The position numbers and the translations under genes are program-made. This document shows positions 18,470 to 25,772 of a stretch of DNA of 64,000 bases, piece after piece. How positions within the stretch are numbered: the stretch's first letter is position 1; the number at the start of each line of letters is the position of its first letter. The stretch is from DATAUD01 sp035511075. GTDB taxonomy: Bacteria > Verrucomicrobiota > Verrucomicrobiia > Limisphaerales > Palsa-1400. The stretch covers positions 1 to 64,000 of the forward strand of contig DATKFW010000011.1 of the NCBI GenBank assembly GCA_035511075.1, in the 5' to 3' direction. Below the pieces are notes generated by a model. That model had not been told where the DNA came from. It made no database searches and was given only the letters and a program-made list of their open reading frames with translations.

Positions 18470-19420
18470 TCAAGGTGAGGCGGGGGTGTTTTGGAGGATT
18501 TTTCGAGCGGCGGCGGCGGTGCTTTCGGCCAATTCCGGGGGGCGGATGACACGGGCGTTGCCCGCCCAACCCAGAATCCAACGTTCGATTTCTCCGAGGC
18601 TGGAGAGTTTCAGGCGCAGTTCGACGCCGCCATCTTCCAGCTCGCGCAATTCCTGCGATTCATGCCATTTTTTCTCGCGAATGTAATCGCTGACCAGTTC
18701 GTTAAAGTGGAGGACGACTTCATGATGGCCCTGGCCCGATTGCACGCCAAAGCTGTCGCGCAGGCGCTTTTCGAGCGAGAATTTTTGCGGTCGGGCAAAA
18801 GTGCGGCCCGTGGGCTTGGCCTCCTGAATGCGGGCGGGAACAAAAGTGCGGATGTCGCGCCGCAAATGGCACCACGCAAACAGGTACCACTCGCCGTTGA
18901 TGTTGGCCAGATGATAGGGATCAACCAGGCGCAGTTCGGTGTCGCGCTGGCCGGGCTTGCGATAAGTCAACTGCAATTGTTTGCGTTGCGCGGCGGCCCT
19001 GGCCAGGGCGTCGAATATTTCGAGGTTTAAGATCGGCTCGGCGCGGGTGCGAAAGGAAATGGTCTGCTCCCAATCGGCGATGTTCAATGAAACGGTGTCG
19101 GGCAGGCCAGCGGCCATTTTCTTGAAGGCGCTGATGAGCGGGCGCTCGAAGTGGGTGCCGCGATACTGTTGGAGGGCCTTCTCCGCGACCAACAGCGCGA
19201 AGAGCTCGCCCTCGGTGATTTGGAGCGTCGGGAAGTTGGAGACCTCCTGGGTGTAATGATAGCCTTTGCGCTCCGGGTTGTAGGCCAGGGGCAGGTCCAG
19301 GCGGTCGCGCATGAATTCAAGATCACGATGGACGGACTTGCTGCTGACCTCCAATTCCGCGGCGAGAACGACGGCATTGGGATGGCGTCCGGATTGAAGC
19401 GCCTGATGGATGCGCAACAT
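18470..19420 (-). CDS. WYL-domain transcriptional regulator
   Basis: A 316-residue protein. Residues 1-60 form a winged helix (HQALQSGRHPNAVVLAAELE then SSKSVHRDLEFMRDRL). Residues about 140-215 are the WYL domain, with LVDPYHLANINGEWYLFAWC carrying the WYL motif and HLRRDIRTFVPARI. The rest is the usual C-terminal extension. WYL regulators sense nucleic acid or nucleotide ligands and control DNA repair, defence or metabolism. ATG at 19420 follows in-frame ARPPLER, a segment usually part of the N-terminus. If so, the true start is a CTG overlapping the rho stop, with sequence KDKPVKTLHARPPLER added. The target genes are not known. Confidence 0.85.
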   Translation of the reverse strand: MLRIHQALQSGRHPNAVVLAAELEVSSKSVHRDLEFMRDRLDLPLAYNPERKGYHYTQEVSNFPTLQITEGELFALLVAEKALQQYRGTHFERPLISAFKKMAAGLPDTVSLNIADWEQTISFRTRAEPILNLEIFDALARAAAQRKQLQLTYRKPGQRDTELRLVDPYHLANINGEWYLFAWCHLRRDIRTFVPARIQEAKPTGRTFARPQKFSLEKRLRDSFGVQSGQGHHEVVLHFNELVSDYIREKKWHESQELRELEDGGVELRLKLSSLGEIERWILGWAGNARVIRPPELAESTAAAARKILQNTPASP

Positions 19421-19467
19421 TCGCTCCAGCGGCGGACGCGCGTGGAGCGTCTTGACAGGCTTGTCTT

Positions 19468-20595
19468 TCAGGTGATCTTGGCCAGCAATTCTTCGTTGGT
19501 CTTGTGTTTCTTCAAGGCGGCGATGAGCGTTTCCATCGCTTCGACCGGATTGAGATCGACCATCATGCGGCGCAGCTTGCGGATAGGCTCGATGTACTTG
19601 GGGGGAAATAATTTCTCCTCCTTGCGCGTGCCGCTCTTGGGAATGTCCAAGGCCGGGAAGAGCCGACGTTCGGAGAGCTTGCGGTCCAGAATCAATTCCA
19701 TGTTGCCGGTGCCCTTGAATTCCTGGAAGATCAATTCGTCCATGCGTGAACCGGTATCGACCAGCGCCGTGGCGATGATTGTGAGCGAACCGCCTTCCTC
19801 GATCTTGCGGGCGGAGGCGAACATTTTGCGCGGAATTTCCAGGGCGCGGGCATCGACGCCGCCCGTCATGGTCCGGCCGCTGCCGCCATGGACGCTGTTG
19901 TAGGCGCGGGCGACGCGGGTGATGGAGTCAAGCAAAACAAAGACATCGCGACCGCTTTCGACCATGCGACGGCAGCGCTCGATGGTAAAGCGGGAGAGGC
20001 GGACGTGGGTTTCCAGGTCCTGGTCATTGGAGGAGGCGACGACTTCTGCTTTGACGGAGCGTTGAAAATCGGTGACTTCCTCAGGGCGTTCATCGATCAG
20101 CAGGACGATGACGGAAACCTCCGGATGATTGGCGGTGACGGCGTTGGCGATTTGCTTGAGGATGGTGGTCTTGCCCGTGCGCGGGGGGGCGACAATGAGG
20201 CCGCGGGTGCCTTTGCCGATGGGTGTGACCAGATCAATGATGCGGGTTTCCAGAAGGTCGGGCGACGTTTCAAGGTTGATCTTCTCGATGGGATCGATGG
20301 TCGTGAGGTTCTCGAAGCGAACGGACTTGGTATAGGCCTCGAAGGGCTGGTCATTGATTTTGTCAACAGTCCGGAGTTGCGGGCTGTTGCCGCGGTGCGG
20401 CGGCTGGGTTTCGCCGGCGACCAGGCAGCCTTCGCGCAAGAAGTTGCGCTTGATGGTGTCCGGTGTGACAAAGATGTCGCTGGGCTTGGGGTGGTAGTTG
20501 TTTTCTCTGGTGCGCAGGAAGCCAAACCCCTTTTCAGAGATTTCAAGAAAGCCTGCACCGTAATCGGTGGTCGCTGCGCCGGGAGCTGTACTCAT
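19468..20595 (-). CDS. rho: Transcription termination factor Rho
   Basis: A 375-residue hexameric RNA helicase. Residues about 15-85 form the cold-shock-like RNA-binding domain (GFLEISEKGFGFLRTR, then SDIFVTPDTIKRNFLREG). The RecA-type motor follows, with Walker A APPRTGKT at 136-143, LLIDERPEEVTDF, RSVKAEVVASSNDQ, VFVLLDSITRVARAYN and the Q/R loops near HGGSGRTMTGGVD. E. coli Rho is 419 residues; this one lacks the N-terminal helix bundle, starting directly at the cold-shock domain. It terminates transcription of untranslated RNA. It is probably cotranscribed with the WYL regulator, with overlap possible. Gene order has a 183-bp gap to cysK. Confidence 0.96.
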   Translation of the reverse strand: MSTAPGAATTDYGAGFLEISEKGFGFLRTRENNYHPKPSDIFVTPDTIKRNFLREGCLVAGETQPPHRGNSPQLRTVDKINDQPFEAYTKSVRFENLTTIDPIEKINLETSPDLLETRIIDLVTPIGKGTRGLIVAPPRTGKTTILKQIANAVTANHPEVSVIVLLIDERPEEVTDFQRSVKAEVVASSNDQDLETHVRLSRFTIERCRRMVESGRDVFVLLDSITRVARAYNSVHGGSGRTMTGGVDARALEIPRKMFASARKIEEGGSLTIIATALVDTGSRMDELIFQEFKGTGNMELILDRKLSERRLFPALDIPKSGTRKEEKLFPPKYIEPIRKLRRMMVDLNPVEAMETLIAALKKHKTNEELLAKIT

Positions 20596-20778
20596 AAGTT
20601 ATTCATGTAAAACGTGCGAAGGCCATGCCTGAATTGCCCCGAAAAATCACTTTCGTGTGAACTTGGAATTCTTAGAAGACCGGCGCGCCCCTCTTCGGCA
20701 ACCTGTCCACCGCGCACCCGGTCAGACCTTCAACAATCAGATAGTCGAGCCAAACGGGGATATTTGCAACTTTTTTTT

Positions 20779-21762
20779 TCAACCCCCAACCTCCGCCCTG
20801 GCCTCAGCCGCCAGCGGCGTGCTCAAATAACGCTCGCCGGTCGAGCAGGCAACGGTCACGATCATCTTGCCTTTGTTCTCCGGACGCCGCGCCACCTGCA
20901 GGGCGGCGACGACATTGGCGCCAGTGGAAATGCCCACCAGGATCCCCTCCTCTTTGGCAAGCCGCCGCGCCATTGCAAAGGAGTCGTCGTTGGTGACTTG
21001 AACGCATTCCACGATCTGCGGGTTGCCTTTGCTGTCCTTGAGATGCAAATTTATGGGAATGAACCCGGCGCCGGTGCCCTGAATCTTATGCGGGCCCGGT
21101 TTCAAGGGCTGACCCGCAAGACATTGCGAAATGACCGGGGAATCCTTCGGTTCAACGGCGATGGCCTGGAAGGACGGCTTGCGCGGCTTGATGACTTCCA
21201 CGCATCCGGTGATGGTGCCGCCGGTGCCAACCGCCGAGACCAAGATATCGACTTTGCCGTCTGTATCGTTCCAAATTTCCTCCGCGGTGGTCTTGCGGTG
21301 GATTTCCGGGTTGGCTGGGTTCTCGAATTGCTGGGGAATCCACGAATTGGGCGTTTCGCGGGCCAATTGTTCGGCGCGGGCGATGGCCCCTTTCATTCCC
21401 TCGGCGCCCGGAGTCAGGACCAATTTGGCCCCAAGCATCGCCAGCAAGGTGCGGCGCTCCAGGGACATTGTATCGGGCATTGTCAAAATCAATTTGTAGC
21501 CTTTCGCGGCGGCGACGAATGCCAGTGCAATGCCGGTATTGCCGCTGGTCGGCTCGATGATGACGGTGTCCTTTTTGAGAATGCCGCGGCGCTCCGCGTC
21601 ATCGATCATTGCCATGCCGATGCGGTCCTTGACACTGCCCAGGGGATTAAAGAACTCGCACTTGAGCAGGATGGTGGCGTCCACGCCCGCGGTGACTTTG
21701 TTGAGCCGGACCAGCGGGGTGCGTCCGACCGTTTCGACGATGTTATTATAAATATGTGCCAT
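20779..21762 (-). CDS. cysK: Cysteine synthase (O-acetylserine sulfhydrylase)
   Basis: A 327-residue PLP enzyme. Lys45 in NPLGSVKDRIG binds the cofactor. EPTSGNTGIALAF is the substrate loop, and SAVGTGGTITG is the phosphate-binding loop. Together these give cysteine synthase A/K. It condenses O-acetylserine with sulfide to cysteine. ATG at 21762 is the family start (MAHIYNNIVETVGRTPLVRL). The frame extends upstream to 21912 without family features. No cysE is adjacent. The gene stands alone between rho and the PQQ-type dehydrogenase. Confidence 0.95.
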   Translation of the reverse strand: MAHIYNNIVETVGRTPLVRLNKVTAGVDATILLKCEFFNPLGSVKDRIGMAMIDDAERRGILKKDTVIIEPTSGNTGIALAFVAAAKGYKLILTMPDTMSLERRTLLAMLGAKLVLTPGAEGMKGAIARAEQLARETPNSWIPQQFENPANPEIHRKTTAEEIWNDTDGKVDILVSAVGTGGTITGCVEVIKPRKPSFQAIAVEPKDSPVISQCLAGQPLKPGPHKIQGTGAGFIPINLHLKDSKGNPQIVECVQVTNDDSFAMARRLAKEEGILVGISTGANVVAALQVARRPENKGKMIVTVACSTGERYLSTPLAAEARAEVGG

Positions 21763-21838
21763 GGGAAAAACCGGTTCCTGTTTATAATCTGTGCCCGGAA
21801 TATTGTCGCATGCCGCGTCAAGGGCAAGAACTTTTTTG

Positions 21839-23170
21839 TCAGTCTGGCGGATCGCCTGCCGCGGCGATTGAATAGACTTGGCCCTCGTAGGCCAGAACGT
21901 AAAGTTCGCCATCCAAATCCTGGGCGAAGCTGGTGATGTTTTTGGGCTGTTCGAGCATTGTGCCGGACTCAGTTACTTTGCCGTCCTGGTAGCGAAAGCC
22001 CCAAATTGTCCCCAGCGCGTAGTCGCCATAAATATAAATCCCGCGCAACGCAGGATGTTTGGCCCCGCGATAAACGTACCCTCCCGTCACGGAGGCTCCA
22101 ATACTGTGCGCGGGAAAGGCCGACTCGGAAAGGAGATTGGTGTTGTGCGGATATTCCATCACGGGATCGATGTAACGGGCGGCGTCGGGGCCGGGTTTGA
22201 AATGGTGCGCGCCCTCCCGCACGCCCCAGCCATAGTTGCCGCCCTTGACAATCAGGTCGATTTCCTCCCACTTGTCCTGGCCGACGTCCCCCGCCCAGAG
22301 GTCGCCGGTTTGGCGGTCCCAACTGTAACGCCACGGATTGCGCAAACCATAGGCCCAGATTTCCTTTCGCACGCTGTTTTCCCAAAAATCCGGTTCGCCG
22401 AAGAACGGATTGTCGGCCGGGATGCCGTAGGGCAACGTTTCGTGGGACCCGTGCAATCCTATCGTTGTGCGGGTGTTGACATCGATGCGGAGAATTTTAC
22501 CCCGCAACGTAGAGGTGTTTTGGGCCGCGCCGAATTCGTCGTTCTGTCCGCCGCCATCGCCGACGCCAAGGTAAAGAAAACCGTCCGGCCCAAAGCTTGC
22601 CAGTCCCGCCTTGTGAACATCGGAGGGCTGGGGAATATCCAACAGGATGCGCTCGCTGTTGGTGTCGGCGTGATCCGGATCGCTGGCGGAGATTTTGAAT
22701 TCGCTCAGGAGAGTGCGCCGGGGATTTTGCTGGCTGTAGAAAATATAGAAGAGGGAATTGGTCTTGAACCCCGGATGGAACGCCAGGCTCAGCAATCCCT
22801 GCTCGAGGCTGGCATGCGGTTGCCGATCCTCGATGTCCAGCAACACTTTGGCGTCCGAGCCGTCCGTGCCTTTGCGGGCCAGAACGATGCGGCCATCCTG
22901 GCCGACGATGGCGAAACGGCCCGAACCGTCGGGCGCCTCGGTCATCCAAACCAGGTTGCTGCATTCCAGTTTGGGGAACACCTGTCGAAGCTGGATTTTG
23001 GGCAAAGGCTGCGCGCCGGCCAGGATTGCCGTGACCAGGAATGAAAGCGATAGGACACCGCGAAGGCCGCGAAAAGCGCGAAGGGGAAAACTGGTGTTGA
23101 CACTTCGCGCTCTTCGAATTTCCGATGATGCTGATTCAGGCGGTCCGGCAGTGTGTAACGACGCGTTCAT
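21839..23170 (-). CDS. Exported PQQ-dependent sugar dehydrogenase-like protein
   Basis: A 443-residue six-bladed propeller of the soluble glucose dehydrogenase/HHIP type. Family signatures visible are LLSLAFHPGFKTNSLFYIFYS, GFLYLGVGDGGGQND, KILRIDVNT and EIWAYGLRNPWRYSWDRQTGDLWAGDVGQ followed by GGNYGWGVREG. These include the RNPWR-type region that faces the PQQ in the family. It probably oxidises a sugar or alcohol in the periplasm. Residues 13-45 before the mature protein include three tandem 9-nt units in the DNA, and a possible signal helix follows (LSLSFLVTAILAGAQ). A start at 23194 would add 8 residues. No PQQ biosynthesis genes are nearby. Confidence 0.85.
   Translation of the reverse strand: MNASLHTAGPPESASSEIRRARSVNTSFPLRAFRGLRGVLSLSFLVTAILAGAQPLPKIQLRQVFPKLECSNLVWMTEAPDGSGRFAIVGQDGRIVLARKGTDGSDAKVLLDIEDRQPHASLEQGLLSLAFHPGFKTNSLFYIFYSQQNPRRTLLSEFKISASDPDHADTNSERILLDIPQPSDVHKAGLASFGPDGFLYLGVGDGGGQNDEFGAAQNTSTLRGKILRIDVNTRTTIGLHGSHETLPYGIPADNPFFGEPDFWENSVRKEIWAYGLRNPWRYSWDRQTGDLWAGDVGQDKWEEIDLIVKGGNYGWGVREGAHHFKPGPDAARYIDPVMEYPHNTNLLSESAFPAHSIGASVTGGYVYRGAKHPALRGIYIYGDYALGTIWGFRYQDGKVTESGTMLEQPKNITSFAQDLDGELYVLAYEGQVYSIAAAGDPPD
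23060..23112. repeat. Three tandem 9-mers and an inverted copy inside a signal-sequence region
   Basis: Units CGCGAAGGC, CGCGAAAAG and CGCGAAGGG run from 23060 to 23086. AGCGCGAAG (23076-23084) is matched by CTTCGCGCT (23104-23112), giving a 9-bp stem with a 19-nt loop. In frame it encodes PLRAFRGLR-like residues ahead of the hydrophobic signal helix. The look (CTTCGCG-type units) is like interspersed short repeats seen in related genomes, but no second copy exists in this window. Confidence 0.45.
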
Positions 23171-23295
23171 GCGGTAAAATTCGCGTATTAGCACAAATTG
23201 TAAACGAACTTTTTGAATTCCTTTGAGCAGACCGTGAAATACGGAGAGTAATCAGCTTGCATTCAGATCATTTCCACTTTTTTGTGTCTGAGGGC

Positions 23296-23514
23296 ATGAG
23301 AATTACGATAGATATTGATGCAAAAGTTCTCGAACGCATTCAAATGGCTACCGGCCAAAGGAAGAAGTCAAGGGCCGTCAACCAGGCGCTGGCCGAGTAT
23401 TTGAGGTCGCGGGAGAGGGCCAAATTTATCGGGCGCGCCCTTGGCGGAAAGACAGATTACTCCCGGAGCAATGAGGATTTGGAAGAACGGGAAGTGTATG
23501 AAGCTCAAATCTGA
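23296..23514 (+). CDS. VapB-type antitoxin (orphan)
   Basis: A 72-residue protein from ATG 23296 (GAGGG just upstream). MRITIDIDAKVLERIQMATG followed by KKSRAVNQALAEYLR is the ribbon-helix-helix opening of VapB-like antitoxins. The tail is charged (DYSRSNEDLEEREVYEAQ), as in the toxin-binding segment of the family. A VapC toxin normally follows with a short overlap. Here only a 15-codon stub follows, so the antitoxin has no visible partner. It might neutralise a VapC encoded elsewhere or be a relic. It is the only plus-strand gene in a 15-kb minus-strand stretch, which supports a separate origin. Confidence 0.65.
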   Translation: MRITIDIDAKVLERIQMATGQRKKSRAVNQALAEYLRSRERAKFIGRALGGKTDYSRSNEDLEEREVYEAQI

Positions 23515-23545
23515 TCGGTATTCTCAAACCGTCTGCGCCAGGTAA
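23498..23545 (+). pseudogene. Fifteen-codon stub in the position of vapC
   Basis: ATG at 23498 overlaps the antitoxin's 3' end by 17 nt, as vapC starts commonly do. The frame (MKLKSDRYSQTVCAR) stops at TAA 23543-23545, beyond the end of the convergent SDR gene. No PIN domain remains. Interpretation as a truncated toxin is an inference from position alone. Confidence 0.3.
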
Positions 23546-24333
23546 CCGCCGTCCACGCGCAAGTCGGCGCCGGTCACGAAGCTGCTGGCGCGCGAACTGG
23601 CCAGAAAAATCACCGCCCCCAGGAGTTCCTCCGCCTGGCCAAACCGGCCCATCGGCGTGTGGCCCAGAATGCTTTTGGCCCGGGGACTGGGCGTCCCGTC
23701 CTGGTTGAAGAGCAAGCGGCGGTTTTGCCCGGCGGGAAAGAAGCCGGGAGTAATGGTATTGACACGGACGTTGCGCGGCGCCCACTCACGCGCGAGAAAT
23801 TGCGACAGATTCAACACGGCGGCCTTGGCAGCCGAGTAGGCCGCCACGCGGGACAGCGGGACGTGGGCCGAGACGCTGGCGATGTTGATGATGCTGCCTT
23901 TGCCGCGCTCCACCATGGGCGGCCCGAATTCCTGGCACGGCGCCAATATGCCGCCCACCAGGTTCAAGTCAAAATTCGCCCGCCAATCCTCCACCGCGAT
24001 TTGTTCGAATTTCAAATCGCCGGTCACGGTGACTTTCGGATCGTTGCCGCCGGCGGCATTGACCAACACGGTGACCGGGCCGAATGCGTCCTGAATTTGC
24101 CTGGTGACCGCACGCAGGCTTTCGCGCGAAACGGCGTCAGCGGCGAAAAACCGCGCCTCGCCGTTGGCCTGGCGGATGCGCTGGGCGCATGCTTCGCCTC
24201 GCCCGGCATTCCGGCCGATGACGGCCACCCTTGCCCCGGCGCCGGCCAGGCCTTCGGCCATTTTTGCGCCCAACACTCCCGTGGCGCCAATGACCGCGGC
24301 AATTTCACCGGTCAAATCGAACATGGACGTCAT
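23524..24333 (-). CDS. Short-chain dehydrogenase/reductase
   Basis: A 269-residue SDR. The Rossmann motif is VIGATGVLGAKMAEGLAGAG. NAAG follows near residue 92. The catalytic triad is seen as NIASVSA (Ser) and YSAAKAAVLNLSQ (Tyr, Lys). The C-terminus NQDGTPSPRAKSILGHTPMGRFG with GADLRVDGG resembles the D-mannonate/fructuronate and gluconate-5-dehydrogenase-like SDRs. Expected to use NAD(P)H on a sugar acid. It lies 37 bp downstream of the ligase-like gene on the same strand. The exact substrate is not inferable. Confidence 0.9.
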   Translation of the reverse strand: MTSMFDLTGEIAAVIGATGVLGAKMAEGLAGAGARVAVIGRNAGRGEACAQRIRQANGEARFFAADAVSRESLRAVTRQIQDAFGPVTVLVNAAGGNDPKVTVTGDLKFEQIAVEDWRANFDLNLVGGILAPCQEFGPPMVERGKGSIINIASVSAHVPLSRVAAYSAAKAAVLNLSQFLAREWAPRNVRVNTITPGFFPAGQNRRLLFNQDGTPSPRAKSILGHTPMGRFGQAEELLGAVIFLASSRASSFVTGADLRVDGGYLAQTV

Positions 24334-24358
24334 GGCGCGATGGTGGGCGGCCGGCAGT

Positions 24359-24379
24359 AAAGTTTAAAGTTTAAAGTTT
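24359..24379. repeat. Three perfect tandem AAAGTTT units
   Basis: AAAGTTT occurs three times without interruption, spanning the stop codon of the ligase-like gene (24371-24373). A slippage-prone tract. A change in unit number would alter only the last residues of that protein. Confidence 0.7.
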
Positions 24380-25660
24380 GAAGTCTGAGGCCAGAAAACG
24401 CTCGCGCCATTTGGCCCGGGAAATTTTCCCGCGTTGCCCCTCCGCCAAATCGGCGACAAACCGCCAATGCCGCGGCATCTGCCAATCGGGCAGCGATTTT
24501 CCGACGAACCGCCTCAATGTTTCCTCCCCCAAATCACCTTCGACGGAAACGCAGGCGGCGATGATTTCACCGCGCGCCCCGCCCGGCTCCGGCACGCCAA
24601 AGACCACGCAATCGCGGACACCGGGATGGCGCAGTATCGCCTGCTCGATCGATTCCGGCGCGATCTTGCGTCCGGCCAAATTGATGACGTCTCCGCGCCG
24701 GCCCCGCAAGAGCACGCGGCCATCGAGCAGTTCCACGCGATCGCCCGTGTGGAATCGTCCGCCGCCCAACGCGGGCGAAGGATTCGGCCAGTAATTTTCA
24801 CCGACCGCCGCGCTCGACACGACCAGGCACCCGTCGCCATCGGTTTCCAGCGTGACTCCGCGCAACGGCGTGCCGACGTCCTGATCGGACGCGCGGGGAA
24901 TATCAGAGGCATCATAACAAATGCCGCCACATTCGCTTGCGCCGTAAAAATTGTGAATTTTAATTCCAGCGCGCTCGAAGATCGCCGCTTCCAAAGCAAC
25001 CGGCAGCGGCGCGCCGGCGGAAATGGCCAGTTTGATCGCCGGGGAAATGCCGTTGGTCTCATGCCACACGCGCCAAAGTGCGGGCACCGCCGGAAGAGTC
25101 AGGCTGGAAAATTTCAAAGAGGCGCGGCGGACGGCCTCCGGCAATCGCGACGGCAACAAGACCAGCGGCACACCGTGCAAAAGCAGCGGCAATACCAGAT
25201 TGGAAAAGCCGTAGGAATGGGCCAGCGAAATGACGCCCAAATTGGGCCAATCCGCCCGCAATCCCATCGCCCCGAAAATGTTTCGCCCGTCTGCGGCCAA
25301 TTGTTCGGCCGTGAACGCAATCATTTGCGGCGCTCCCGCGGTTCCCGAGCTGATTTTGAGGTGGACACACCCGGGCGGGAGCGGCGGCAACACCGGCGCG
25401 GCCTGGCCCTGGTCCAGCGGACAGACTACCCGGCCCGTCCGCCACGCGCGAAGAACGTCAAATATAAAGTCGCAACCGCTGCCCGAGGGATGAATCACCG
25501 GCCCGTCCCCGCCGCCGCCCTCGCCCGCCGCCTCCAATTGAGCGAAGGTCCACCGGCGTCCGTCGCCGAGATCGATCAGCGCCAGTTCATCGCGGCACAA
25601 GCGCGCTGTTTCCTGCCAGGCGGCGTATAACATTTTCAGGGGGGAGGCAGCCGGCTGCAA
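24371..25660 (-). CDS. AMP-forming acyl/aryl-CoA ligase family protein (short form)
   Basis: A 429-residue ANL-superfamily adenylating enzyme. ISSGTAGAPQMIAFT resembles the P-loop (A3, usually SSGTTG), NFYGASECGGICYD is A5, and GGGRFHTGDRVELLDGRVLLRGRRGDVINLAGRKI covers A7-A8. A catalytic Lys is seen in QRGKISRAKWRE (A10). Typical members have about 500-550 residues; the N-terminal part here is compressed and contains Gly-rich residues (AAGEGGGGDGP), so some surface regions are missing. It should activate a carboxylic acid as the adenylate. No acyl carrier protein or other lipid gene adjoins. The downstream SDR is probably in the same transcript. Confidence 0.78.
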   Translation of the reverse strand: MQPAASPLKMLYAAWQETARLCRDELALIDLGDGRRWTFAQLEAAGEGGGGDGPVIHPSGSGCDFIFDVLRAWRTGRVVCPLDQGQAAPVLPPLPPGCVHLKISSGTAGAPQMIAFTAEQLAADGRNIFGAMGLRADWPNLGVISLAHSYGFSNLVLPLLLHGVPLVLLPSRLPEAVRRASLKFSSLTLPAVPALWRVWHETNGISPAIKLAISAGAPLPVALEAAIFERAGIKIHNFYGASECGGICYDASDIPRASDQDVGTPLRGVTLETDGDGCLVVSSAAVGENYWPNPSPALGGGRFHTGDRVELLDGRVLLRGRRGDVINLAGRKIAPESIEQAILRHPGVRDCVVFGVPEPGGARGEIIAACVSVEGDLGEETLRRFVGKSLPDWQMPRHWRFVADLAEGQRGKISRAKWRERFLASDFKL

Positions 25661-25772
25661 CGCACGATCTTCTCCTGCGGTTAGAGTCGGGCAAAGCCAT
25701 TGTGCGTCAAGGAATATTTCGACGGCGACGGGAGCCGACCGCTCTGCTTTATCCCGGATTTTCAGAGGGGTC

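Noticed and set aside
20760..20778. Run of T before the cysK stop, as a terminator
   Set aside because: No hairpin precedes it on either strand.
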